The notes under the pieces: model-generated
What the model was told of the DNA's origin: nothing
Seen by the model: the letters and a program-made list of their open reading frames with translations, nothing else
Database searches by the model: none
Assembly: GCA_963777725.1 (NCBI GenBank)
Contig: CAVZRR010000024.1
Coordinates: 1-64,000 of the forward strand
Direction: 5' to 3'
Source of the DNA: RPQJ01 sp963777725
Lineage (GTDB): Bacteria; Pseudomonadota; Gammaproteobacteria; Steroidobacterales; Steroidobacteraceae
DNA: 64,000 bases
Part shown: positions 53,592 to 61,807 of the stretch, one piece after another
Numbering within the stretch: position 1 is the first letter of the stretch
Layout: each line of letters starts with the position of its first letter
Translations under genes and position numbers: made by a program

Positions 53592-55376
53592 ATGTTGCTG
53601 TTCGATCCAGAGACCTACGATGCTTCCCGGTACGACGAGCGCACCCGCGGCGCGCTGCTCGCGGTGCGCGATTTCTTCGAGTCCAAGGGTCCTGCCGCGC
53701 TCAAGCAGGAGTGCCACGACGCAGTCTGGTACACGGACTTCCTCGCGCTGCTCGAACGCGAGGGCATCTTCGCCACCTTCGGCACGCCGGCGGCCGTCGG
53801 CCGGTTGATCGGCGGTGAGGCCGGTGGAACGACTGCGCGCTGGGACACGGCGCGCAACAACGACCTGAGCGAGCTGCTGGCCTGGTACTCGCTCGAGCAC
53901 TGGTATGCGTGGCAGGTGACCGTGCTCGGGCTCGGCCCGGTCTGGATGAGCGACAACACCGCGGCGAAGACGCTCGTCGGGAAGTCGCTTGCGAGCGGGG
54001 GCGTCTTCGCGTTCGGACTGTCGGAGCGCGAGCACGGCGCCGACATCTATTCGACCGACATGGTGCTGACCGCGGACGGCACGGGCTGGCGGGCGAGCGG
54101 CGGCAAGTACTACATCGGCAACGGCAACTGCGCGGCGCGGGTCGCCGTGTTCGGTCGCGTCCAGCGAGCCGGCGGCCCGTCGGCGAATCCGGCCGACGAC
54201 TACGTGTTCTTCCTGGCCGACCCGCAGCATCCCGGCTACGAACTCGTGCAGAACGTGATTCGCGGCCAGATGTACGTCTCCGAATTCCGGCTGCAGGATT
54301 ACCCGGTGACGCCTGCAGACGTCCTGCACACGGGCAAGGCGGCCTGGGATGCCGCGCTTGCGACCGTCAACGTCGGCAAGGTGCAGCTCGCATGGGCGAG
54401 CATCGGCATCGCAGAGCACTCGTTCACCGAGGCGGTCCGGCATGCACGCCGCCGCGTGCTGTACGGCACGCGCGTCACCGATTTCCCGCACGTGCGCCGG
54501 CTGCTGGCCGATGCGTACGTGCGGCTGCTCGCGATGAAGCTCTACAGCGCGCGCTGCTCCGACTACGAGCGGTCCGCAGCCGCGGACGACCGCCGGTTCC
54601 TGCTCTTCAACCCGATCGCCAAGATGAAGGTCACCAGCGAGGGCGAGCGAGTGATCGACCTGCTCTGGGAGGTGATCGCGGCGAAAGGCTTCGAGAAGGA
54701 CACCTATTTCGAGCAGGCGACCCGGCACATCCGCACGCTGCCGAAACTCGAGGGCACGGTGCACGTCAACCTCGCGCTCGTGCTCAAGTTCCTGCCGGCC
54801 TATGCCGCGGCCGCCGCTGGCAAGCCGGTCGCCTACCGCGCCGTGCCGGTCCGGCTCGACCCGGCGGACGACGCGTTCCTGTTCGCGCAAGGACCGGCGA
54901 GCGGCCTGTCGCGCATCGGCTTCCAGGACTGGCGCGCGGCCTTCGTGCGCTTCGCGCACCTGCCGAACGTGGCCGCGTTCCTCACCCAGGTGCAGGCGTT
55001 CGGGCAGTTCATGGCCGTGGCCGGGCCGCAGGGCGAGCAGGGCAAGGACCTCGATTTCCTGCTCTCGATCGGCCAGATCTTCACGCAGATCGTCTACGCG
55101 CAACTGGTGGCGGAAGCGGCAGCGCTGGCGATCGACGGCGCGGCGGACGGCACGCGCAGCGGCACGACCAGCGCCTGTGCCGGCCTCGGCGAGGCTCACG
55201 TGGACCGGATGTTCGCCGTCTTCGTCCAGGACGTGAGCGAGTACGCCGTGGCGTTGCATGGCCAGGCTTCGGCAACCGAGGCGCAGCAGTCGGCCGCCTT
55301 GACGCTCGTGCAGCGGCCTCACGCGGACGGGACCGCGGCCGCGGCGCTGCACGAGGAGATCGTGGCCTACGGTTAG
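53592..55376 (+). CDS. Acyl-CoA dehydrogenase
   Basis: 594 residues, the size of the larger ACAD group. Motifs: FAFGLSEREHGADIYSTDM, KYYIGNGNCAARVAVFGR, GYELVQNVIRGQMYVSEFRL, and the C-terminal TLPKLEGTVHVNLALVLKF with the likely catalytic glutamate in LEGT. It uses FAD to introduce a double bond next to a CoA thioester; chain length cannot be told. AGGAG lies before the ATG. No beta-oxidation partners are adjacent. Confidence 0.9.
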   Translation: MLLFDPETYDASRYDERTRGALLAVRDFFESKGPAALKQECHDAVWYTDFLALLEREGIFATFGTPAAVGRLIGGEAGGTTARWDTARNNDLSELLAWYSLEHWYAWQVTVLGLGPVWMSDNTAAKTLVGKSLASGGVFAFGLSEREHGADIYSTDMVLTADGTGWRASGGKYYIGNGNCAARVAVFGRVQRAGGPSANPADDYVFFLADPQHPGYELVQNVIRGQMYVSEFRLQDYPVTPADVLHTGKAAWDAALATVNVGKVQLAWASIGIAEHSFTEAVRHARRRVLYGTRVTDFPHVRRLLADAYVRLLAMKLYSARCSDYERSAAADDRRFLLFNPIAKMKVTSEGERVIDLLWEVIAAKGFEKDTYFEQATRHIRTLPKLEGTVHVNLALVLKFLPAYAAAAAGKPVAYRAVPVRLDPADDAFLFAQGPASGLSRIGFQDWRAAFVRFAHLPNVAAFLTQVQAFGQFMAVAGPQGEQGKDLDFLLSIGQIFTQIVYAQLVAEAAALAIDGAADGTRSGTTSACAGLGEAHVDRMFAVFVQDVSEYAVALHGQASATEAQQSAALTLVQRPHADGTAAAALHEEIVAYG

Positions 55377-55475
55377 TCGCCCGCGATGAACGGTTCGTCG
55401 TGCCGCCTCTTGCGCCGGATTGTGCGGACCAGACCGCCCCTGTAGCCTGCGCGGCTTCATCCGGGGGAGTCGAGC

Positions 55476-57314
55476 GTGAAGAAAGTCCTGCGCATCGTTG
55501 GCTGGTCGGTCGTCGTCCTGTTGCTGGTCGGCGCCTTCATGGGCTACCGGATCATCTGGGGCCAGCCCTTCACGATCAACCAGCTCGCGAACCGGCAAGC
55601 GACGTTCTTTCTCGTCCGCAATCCCGAGCTGTTCACGATGATCGGCATCGCGGACGGCACGATCGTCGATCGCCATTCCGGCAAGCTGGCGGCAGTCGGC
55701 ATCGAGAAACGGGACGACGACTACGCGTTCGCCGAGCAGGCGATCGCGGACGTGAAGAAGTTCGACCGCGCCAGGCTCGATCCCCAGGAACAGATCACCT
55801 ACGACGTGCTGCTCGACTTCTACGGATCGCAAGCCGCGTTCCGGCCGTTCGACTGGCTGTCGTCCGAGGGCCTGTACCCGATCAGCCCGATGTTCGGCAC
55901 GCAGGTGCAGCTCGCGAGCTTCCTGCAGACGTCGCACGTCGTGAAGAACGAGAAGACCGCGCGCAACTACGTCGCGCGGCTGCAGGCCATGGGCGGCAAA
56001 CTCGATGCGCTGACCGCGGAAATGCAGCGGCAGTCGGCGGCGGGCGTCGTGCTGCCGTCGGCGCTGCTCGAGCGCTCGCTGGTCGTGATCGACGACACGA
56101 TCCAGCCGTCGCCTGAGCAGAGCCCACTCGTTGCCAGCTTCGTCGAGCGCATGGCAAAGGCCGAGGGGCTCGACGCCACGTTGCGCACGTCGTTGCGCGA
56201 CGATGCGATCGAGGCCGTCCGCACCAGCGTCTACCCGGCCTATGAACGGATGAGGGCCGCGCTGATTGCCGAGCGGCCGAAGGCGGAGGGCGTGGCAGAT
56301 GGCGTGGGCCGCTTACCCGACGGCGCAGCTTTCTACCAGGCGATGCTGCGGCAGTTCACGACCAGCGACTACACGCCCGAGCAGGTGCACCAGCTCGGCC
56401 TCGCCGAAGTGGCGCGCATCGACGCCGAGATGGACGCGTTGCTGAAGAGCGAGGGGTTGGAATCGGGCACCGTGGCCGAACGCATGTCCGCGCTGCGCAC
56501 GGATCCGCGGTTCCTGTTCGAGAACACCGAGGCGGGGCGCGAGCAACTGCTGGCACGTTACCGCGAGATCCTCGACGACATCGCGCTGCGGATGCCCGAG
56601 TACTTCAAGACGATCCCGCCGGGCCAGCTCGCGGTCGAGCGGATTCCCGCCTCCGCGGAGAAAGGCTCCGCGATGGCCTACTACAATCCAGCGGCGCTCG
56701 ATGGCTCGCGGCCAGGCACCTTTTTTGCGAACCTGCGCGACACCTCGGAGTTGCCGACCTGGGGCATGAAGACCCTCGCAGTCCACGAGGGCATTCCCGG
56801 CCATCACTTCCAGATCGCGATGGCGCGCGAGCTGAAGGACCTGCCGCTGCTGCGCCAGCAGCCGATCTACACGGCTTACAGCGAGGGCTGGGCCCTTTAC
56901 GCCGAGCGCCTCGCGGCAGAGATCGGCCTCTACGAGAATGACCCGTTCGGCGATCTCGGGCGCCTGCAGGCCGAGATGTTCCGCGCCGTGCGCCTCGTCG
57001 TCGACACCGGCCTGCATGCGAAGGGCTGGACGCGCGAGCAGGCGATCGAATACATGGTCGGTACGGCCGGCATGGGCGAGGACGAGGTGGTCTCCGAGGT
57101 GGAGCGCTACATGGCGCTGCCCGGCCAGGCCACCGCATACAAGGTCGGCCAGCTCAAGATCCTCGAGCTGCGGGATCGGGCCCGCAAGGCACTGGGGCCG
57201 AAGTTCAACCTGAAGGACTTCCACACCGTCGTGCTCGAGAGCGGGGCGGTGCCGCTCACCGTGCTCGAGCAGCTCGTCGACGAGTGGATTGCGACGGGAT
57301 CGACTGCGGCATAA
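55476..57314 (+). CDS. Membrane-anchored DUF885 family metallopeptidase-like protein
   Basis: 612 residues. One N-terminal helix (residues 5-25) anchors it with the body in the periplasm. The DUF885 signature is present: TLAVHEGIPGHHFQIAMA (a H-E-x-x-x-H-H zinc-type site), YSEGWALYAERLAAEIGLY with the downstream glutamate, and ARKALGPKFNLKDFHTVVLE. These proteins are distant relatives of M32/M3 peptidases; substrates are largely unknown. It is followed by a double-cupin gene. Confidence 0.88.
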   Translation: MKKVLRIVGWSVVVLLLVGAFMGYRIIWGQPFTINQLANRQATFFLVRNPELFTMIGIADGTIVDRHSGKLAAVGIEKRDDDYAFAEQAIADVKKFDRARLDPQEQITYDVLLDFYGSQAAFRPFDWLSSEGLYPISPMFGTQVQLASFLQTSHVVKNEKTARNYVARLQAMGGKLDALTAEMQRQSAAGVVLPSALLERSLVVIDDTIQPSPEQSPLVASFVERMAKAEGLDATLRTSLRDDAIEAVRTSVYPAYERMRAALIAERPKAEGVADGVGRLPDGAAFYQAMLRQFTTSDYTPEQVHQLGLAEVARIDAEMDALLKSEGLESGTVAERMSALRTDPRFLFENTEAGREQLLARYREILDDIALRMPEYFKTIPPGQLAVERIPASAEKGSAMAYYNPAALDGSRPGTFFANLRDTSELPTWGMKTLAVHEGIPGHHFQIAMARELKDLPLLRQQPIYTAYSEGWALYAERLAAEIGLYENDPFGDLGRLQAEMFRAVRLVVDTGLHAKGWTREQAIEYMVGTAGMGEDEVVSEVERYMALPGQATAYKVGQLKILELRDRARKALGPKFNLKDFHTVVLESGAVPLTVLEQLVDEWIATGSTAA

Positions 57315-57328
57315 CCCTCTCGTCTGCC

Positions 57329-58045
57329 GTGAACGAAATGCAGGTCAACGCGGATTTCGACAAGCGCGTCGTGCGGGCGCCGCCGCGTCCGGAGGATTGG
57401 GTGCCGTCGCCGATGACGGGCGTGCATCGGTATCTGCTCGATCGGGTGGGCGGAGAGATCGCGCGTGCGACGAGCCTCGTGCGCTACGCGGCGGGTTCGC
57501 GGTTCGCCCGTCACGAGCACGGTGGCGGCGAGGAGATCCTCGTGCTGGAGGGCGTGTTCTCCGACGAACGGGGGGACCATCCGGCAGGCACGTATCTACG
57601 CAATCCGCCGGGGTCCGGACATGCGCCGTTCTCGCTCGAGGGTTGCACGCTGTTCGTCAAATTGTGGCAGTTCGCCCGCGGCGACCTGCGCACGATGCGG
57701 ACCGACACGCGTTCCGCCGACTGGCATCCGGGTCTGGTTCCAGGGCTGACGGTGATGCCACTGCACGAGTTCGATGGCATCAGCACCGCACTCGTGCGCT
57801 GGGCGCCCAATACCCGGTTCAGTTCACACGCGCATCCCGGTGGCGAGGAGATCTTCGTGCTCGAGGGAATGTTCCGGGACGAGCACGGCGAGTATCCGGC
57901 GGGCTCGTGGCTGCGCAACCCGAGGTGGAGCCGGCACATGCCGTTCACGGGTCCGGAGGGGGCACTCATCTACGTGAAGGTTGGCCACCTCGGTGCCGAG
58001 CTGCTCACGCCGCCGGCCGACAATGCTCTGGCGCCGAAGGTGTGA
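57329..58045 (+). CDS. Double-cupin ChrR-like protein without anti-sigma zinc domain
   Basis: 238 residues from a GTG at 57329; ATG 57338 (MQVNADFDKRVV) is equally possible. Two cupin halves repeat the same pattern: SRFARHEHGGGEEILVLEGV with PAGTYLRNPPGSGHAPF, and TRFSSHAHPGGEEIFVLEGM with PAGSWLRNPRWSRHMPF. Metal-binding His and Glu residues are kept in both. This is the C-terminal cupin of the ChrR anti-sigma family, but the N-terminal zinc domain is missing and no ECF sigma gene is nearby, so it probably acts as an enzyme or sensor of its own. Confidence 0.85.
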   Translation: MNEMQVNADFDKRVVRAPPRPEDWVPSPMTGVHRYLLDRVGGEIARATSLVRYAAGSRFARHEHGGGEEILVLEGVFSDERGDHPAGTYLRNPPGSGHAPFSLEGCTLFVKLWQFARGDLRTMRTDTRSADWHPGLVPGLTVMPLHEFDGISTALVRWAPNTRFSSHAHPGGEEIFVLEGMFRDEHGEYPAGSWLRNPRWSRHMPFTGPEGALIYVKVGHLGAELLTPPADNALAPKV

Positions 58046-58101
58046 TCGATGCCGAGCAAGCACCATTTTGCGGAGGTCGTTCATGCCCGCCCGGAGCCGT
58101 C

Positions 58102-58377
58102 ATGTGCCGCAACATCAAGACGCTGTTTAATTTCGACCCGCCGGTCACCGAGGCGGAGATCAGTGATGCGTCGCTGCAATTCGTCCGGAAACTGAGCGGC
58201 TTTCACCGTCCGTCGAAAGCAAACGCCGCGGCGTTCGAGCGGGCGACCGGGGAGATCGCCGCCGCGGCCCGCGTGCTGCTCGCTTCGCTCGTGACCGAGG
58301 CGGAGCCGCGCAGCCGCGAGGTGGAAGCGCTCAAGGCGAAAGCGCGCTCAGCGCAGCGTTTTGCCGTACGGGAATGA
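58102..58377 (+). CDS. DUF2277 family protein
   Basis: 91 residues starting MCRNIKTLFNFDPPVTEAEI, the invariant start of DUF2277. The rest is helical (ASLQFVRKLSGFHRPSKANAAAF). These small cytoplasmic proteins are widespread but uncharacterised. It follows the cupin by 56 bases on the same strand. Confidence 0.9.
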   Translation: MCRNIKTLFNFDPPVTEAEISDASLQFVRKLSGFHRPSKANAAAFERATGEIAAAARVLLASLVTEAEPRSREVEALKAKARSAQRFAVRE

Positions 58378-58542
58378 ATCGCGGAGTCGTGAAGGGTCAA
58401 ATTGGCGCGGATTGACGCGCCTTAGCCAGACGTCGTTACGATTCCAGCCCGACGGCGCGGTGCCGAAGGTCCGAGCGGCCGACGCCGTGCGCTCAGCCAG
58501 GACGGCGAGTGCTGTCGCGATCACGGGGTCTGCCCAGCTCAT
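58348..58542 (-). CDS. Doubtful small ORF, 64 residues
   Basis: From ATG 58542 (GGAG nine bases upstream) it encodes MSWADPVIATALAVLAERTA and ends RDSFPYGKTLR, overlapping the DUF2277 3' end by 30 bases. The composition is protein-like, but I know no relative. It may be a remnant. Confidence 0.25.
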   Translation of the reverse strand: MSWADPVIATALAVLAERTASAARTFGTAPSGWNRNDVWLRRVNPRQFDPSRLRDSFPYGKTLR

Positions 58543-58856
58543 CTTGGTGCGCTCCGTTCTGCCTGCGTCGCGGATGGCCACCATTTGAAGATCCGCGCAG
58601 TGTCCTGAGTATCGCGCAGTCGCGACACCGCGCCAGTGCCAAAAGTGTTTCCATTTGGCGACAGCGTGGTGATGCGATCCATCGTCCGCGATCGAGTGCA
58701 ACCAGGCTCATCGGATGAGCCCGGGTGCGGCCTACCATCGATCCGGCGCAGGCTTCCCTGCAGCGCAGCACGACACGACATGGGTGTGAACCGTGAAGTG
58801 TGTCGAGAACGACGGCAGGGTTGATGATTGAATCGGATCACGCTGGGATGACGCCT
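58543..58856. other. Stretch without a convincing gene
   Basis: About 310 bases with somewhat lower GC than the surroundings. All frames give unremarkable short readings without a good ribosome site. I see no strong repeat or hairpin. It borders a truncated Sir2 gene, so it may be decayed DNA. Confidence 0.4.
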
Positions 58857-58997
58857 ATGGCCAGTGACAAGACACAACGAAACCTTCGCCGGGCCGCGGA
58901 GCTGATCGCGAAGGCCGATGCGCTGCTGATCACGGCGGGTGCCGGGATGAGCGTGGACGTGGCTCAGGGTGCAGGCGTATTACGAGCAGCAAAATGA
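58857..58997 (+). pseudogene. 5' remnant of a Sir2 (sirtuin) NAD-binding protein
   Basis: From ATG 58857 the reading gives RRAAELIAKADALLITAGAG and then MSVD, the first NAD-binding strand and loop of Sir2 proteins (family: ADALLITAGAGMGVDSGLPDFRG). After MSVD the homology stops abruptly (about 58962); the frame ends after VAQGAGVLRAAK. The catalytic histidine and zinc-binding regions are absent, so this is a truncated fossil. The next gene starts four bases before its stop codon ends. Confidence 0.6.
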
Positions 58998-59458
58998 CAA
59001 ATGACCAGCAGGCGCTGCTTCGGGCAGCCATTGCCGCGGTCCGCCACTGCGCGGATCAAATGGAAGCCCAGGCGACGGGTCTTCTCGAGGCGCTGCCGGC
59101 GGCGGCGATCAGTGAGGCATTGCGGGCGAACGCGTTGGAACTCACCGCAGGACTCAAGGACGCGTCGGGTCGAGTCACGTTCGAGCTGGCGTTGCTGCAG
59201 GCGGAACTCGCCGACGAAACGACAGCGCCTGCGACTGCGGTGAAACGCCTGTCGGCCATGGACGCGACGATGATGGCTGCGGTGGCCGCGCTGACGGACG
59301 TCGTCGATCAACTTGAGGCGGCGGCTGAGCAAGACGAGGGATACGAGCCCGCGTTCGTGCTGGTGATCGAGGCCACCGGCGTACTGCTGCAGGCGCTCGG
59401 GGAGGCGCGAGCTGCTACGGAAGCGCTCGGCGCGGCGCTGCGTGTTATCCCGTCGTGA
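58994..59458 (+). CDS. All-helical hypothetical protein
   Basis: 154 residues, alanine- and leucine-rich (MTNDQQALLRAAIAAVRHCA, LSAMDATMMAAVAALTDVVDQ), predicted as a helical bundle or coiled coil with an acidic loop EQDEGYEP. No signal peptide, no recognised domain. It begins at the end of the Sir2 remnant, so the present boundary may be a recombination junction. Confidence 0.5.
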   Translation: MTNDQQALLRAAIAAVRHCADQMEAQATGLLEALPAAAISEALRANALELTAGLKDASGRVTFELALLQAELADETTAPATAVKRLSAMDATMMAAVAALTDVVDQLEAAAEQDEGYEPAFVLVIEATGVLLQALGEARAATEALGAALRVIPS

Positions 59459-59468
59459 AATGACGGCA

Positions 59469-59999
59469 CTACTCGCGCGGCTGTGACGCCAGCGCGGCGA
59501 ATCCTGCGAACTGCTGGCGAACTACGCCATCCACGACCGACGCGAACGCATCGAGCTTGTGCGACGCGTCGCCGCTGATCCGGTAGGTCACGACGGCGGT
59601 CGTGCCGGTCGCCGTTGCAGCCAGCGTCACGGTCATGATGCCGGTCACGGCCATCTCCTGGAACGGCCCGAGTGAGCCGCGAAACCGCAGCAGCTTGCCC
59701 GGCATCGCCATGACGACGCGCCCGTGCTCGGCGCTGCCGCCGTCCCACTGTTCGCAGAAACAGCCGCCCGCCTCGGGTTTCAGGCTCATGTTCGCCGCGC
59801 TGCCCGACCACGTGTGATCGTTGGGCCAGTAGCGCTCCGGGTGCACCAGTACCGCCCAGGCGTCGGCGGGGGCGGCGCTCAGTTCGAAGCGATGTTCGAA
59901 GATCACGCCGTCCGGCGACGCCTGCTTGATCTCCGCGCCGGCGAGGCCCGGGAGCAGGGCGGCCACTGCCAGGGCACTCCACCACGCTCGCTCTTTCAT
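59469..59999 (-). CDS. Exported SRPBCC (START-like) domain protein
   Basis: 176 residues from ATG 59999. A signal peptide (MKERAWWSALAVAALLPGLAG) precedes an SRPBCC fold: FEHRFELSAAPADAWAVLVHPERYWPNDHTW, GRVVMAMPGKLLRFRGSLGPFQEMAV and a long C-terminal helix. Such domains bind hydrophobic ligands. The export signal is less common for this family. It sits 22 bases downstream of the TPR protein gene on the same strand and may be co-transcribed. Confidence 0.8.
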   Translation of the reverse strand: MKERAWWSALAVAALLPGLAGAEIKQASPDGVIFEHRFELSAAPADAWAVLVHPERYWPNDHTWSGSAANMSLKPEAGGCFCEQWDGGSAEHGRVVMAMPGKLLRFRGSLGPFQEMAVTGIMTVTLAATATGTTAVVTYRISGDASHKLDAFASVVDGVVRQQFAGFAALASQPRE

Positions 60000-60021
60000 T
60001 CGGTCTCCAACGAGCACGCGC

Positions 60022-61713
60022 CTAGATCCGCGACGCGACGGGCTGCACGTCCGCATTCGCCCAGGCCGCGGCCAGTTGCTGCTCGGCTGCCGCGGCTTCG
60101 TCGACGCGCTTCTGTGCGCGCAGGCTTTCCGCCAGTCCCCGCAGCGACCAGCCGTTCGACGGGTTGCGGTGCAGTTCCTCGCGGTAGACCGACTCCGCCT
60201 CGGCCGGCTGGTTGGCAGCGAGCAACACCACGCCGAGCGTCTGCCGCACCGGCGCGTGCCAGCCCGGTGGCTCGTCGTAGGGAATCTCGTCCTCGATCAG
60301 CACGGCCTCGCGCAGTGTCGCGATTGCGGTGCGGTGGTCGCCGCGCGCGAGGGCCAGTTCGGCGCTCACCGTGCGCTCGGCGATGTGCACTGCATGTGAC
60401 AGCGGATAGCGGTCCCATACGGTCAGCGTCTCGAGGATCGGATCGGCGGCCAGCGTGCTGAGTGCGGCGTAGTGCTTCGCGGCGTCCTCGGGTCGCTCCT
60501 GGCGCAGTGCCGCCATCGCCTGCGCGTAATGCCAGATCGCGGTCACGTAGGGCAGGTCGGGCGCCGGATTCGCTTCGGCCGCGATCTCGTCCCAGCGGCC
60601 GAAACGGACGCGATCGAACCACGGCGTCATCCAGTAGTGCTGCAACCCGGCGAAGCCCGGCTGTCGCATCAGCTCCGGCAGGTTGACGCGCGCGGCCGTC
60701 TGCAGCGCAGCATCGCGGGCGACGGCGCTTGCGCCTCCCATGCTCGCAGCGAACCACAGGAAGTGATGGTTGTGCGGCACGTAGCCGAGCGGGTAGAGGC
60801 CCTGGACGTTGCCGCGACACATCGCGAGGTAAGCGTCGTCGGCCTCGATCGCCTTCTGGTTCGCGATGACCGCGTCGTGCCAGCGGCCGACTCGTGCGTA
60901 GATGTGGGCCGGCATGTGCACGAGGTGCCCCGAGCCCGGAATCAGCTCGCGCAGTCGATCGGCAGCTGCGACGCCGCGATGCGGATCCGCCGAGGCCTCG
61001 ACCGCGTGCACGTACAGGTGCAGCGCGCCGGCGTGATCCGGGTTGCGGGCCATCACGGATTCCAGGATCGAGACGATCTCCGCCGTGTGGCCCTTGGGCT
61101 GCAGCTGCTCGTCGTAGTAATCCCACGGCTGCAGGTCCATCAGCGCCTCGGCGTGGAAGGCCGCCGCGTCGAGGTCGTCCGGTCGCTCGGCCGCGAGCTG
61201 GCCGGTCGCCTGTGCGTAGGCCTCGTCGAGCGGGCGCCGGTCGTCCGGCGGATTCTCGGCGTATCGCGCCGCGAGCGCGCGAATGAACGCCTGCTCGCGC
61301 TCGCTCGCGTGCGGCGCCAGTGCGATCGCGCGCTGCAGTCGCTGCCACGCTTTCTGGTTGTTCGCCGGGTCCATGCCGCTGTTGACGTGCGGGCCGAGCA
61401 CCAGCGCGGCGCCCCACCAGCACATCGCGCACTCGGGATCGAGTTCCGTGGCCTTGAGGTAGGTTCGCTCCGCGGCGTCGTGATTGAACCCGTAGGTGAG
61501 CATCAGTCCCTGGTCGAACCAGCGTTGCACTTCGGGGTGTGAACTGGTCACTGGGAACGTGTAGTCGCCGAGTCCTTCGAGCAAGGTCGCGCCGATCGGT
61601 GCGGCGACGGCAGGGCTGGGCGGGGGAGATGACTGGTCGGAGGTGCGTCGTCCGTAGAAGAGACCGGCGGCGACGGCGATGGCGACCAGCGCAACGACAA
61701 GTATGCGGTTCAT
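60022..61713 (-). CDS. Membrane-anchored TPR protein
   Basis: 563 residues. The N-terminal helix (MNRILVVALVAIAVAAGLFY) is an anchor or signal. TPR-like units follow: EVQRWFDQGLMLTYGFNHDAAERTYLKATELDPEC, DHAGALHLYVHAVE, HMPAHIYARVGRWHDAVIANQ, and a last pair near ANQPAEAESVYREELHRNPSNGWSLRGLAES. Conserved His and Cys residues between repeats (CAMCWWGAALVLGPHVN, HLYVHAVEAS, HMPAHIY) suggest that a metal or cofactor might bind. Such proteins occur widely in Proteobacteria without known role. It shares a strand with the SRPBCC gene. Confidence 0.8.
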   Translation of the reverse strand: MNRILVVALVAIAVAAGLFYGRRTSDQSSPPPSPAVAAPIGATLLEGLGDYTFPVTSSHPEVQRWFDQGLMLTYGFNHDAAERTYLKATELDPECAMCWWGAALVLGPHVNSGMDPANNQKAWQRLQRAIALAPHASEREQAFIRALAARYAENPPDDRRPLDEAYAQATGQLAAERPDDLDAAAFHAEALMDLQPWDYYDEQLQPKGHTAEIVSILESVMARNPDHAGALHLYVHAVEASADPHRGVAAADRLRELIPGSGHLVHMPAHIYARVGRWHDAVIANQKAIEADDAYLAMCRGNVQGLYPLGYVPHNHHFLWFAASMGGASAVARDAALQTAARVNLPELMRQPGFAGLQHYWMTPWFDRVRFGRWDEIAAEANPAPDLPYVTAIWHYAQAMAALRQERPEDAAKHYAALSTLAADPILETLTVWDRYPLSHAVHIAERTVSAELALARGDHRTAIATLREAVLIEDEIPYDEPPGWHAPVRQTLGVVLLAANQPAEAESVYREELHRNPSNGWSLRGLAESLRAQKRVDEAAAAEQQLAAAWANADVQPVASRI

Positions 61714-61807
61714 GGAACCCCTCCTTGATCGTTTCGAAGGGGACTAATTACGCCTAATTCGCCTGGATCGCAATAGTTCTCACTTGCAGACCCCCGGACT
61801 CCGCCGC

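Noticed and set aside
52662..55937. Long minus-strand open frame (1091 codons) opposite the acyl-CoA dehydrogenase and DUF885 genes
   Set aside because: It spans the 5' part of one real gene and all of another on the opposite strand and has no recognisable domain.
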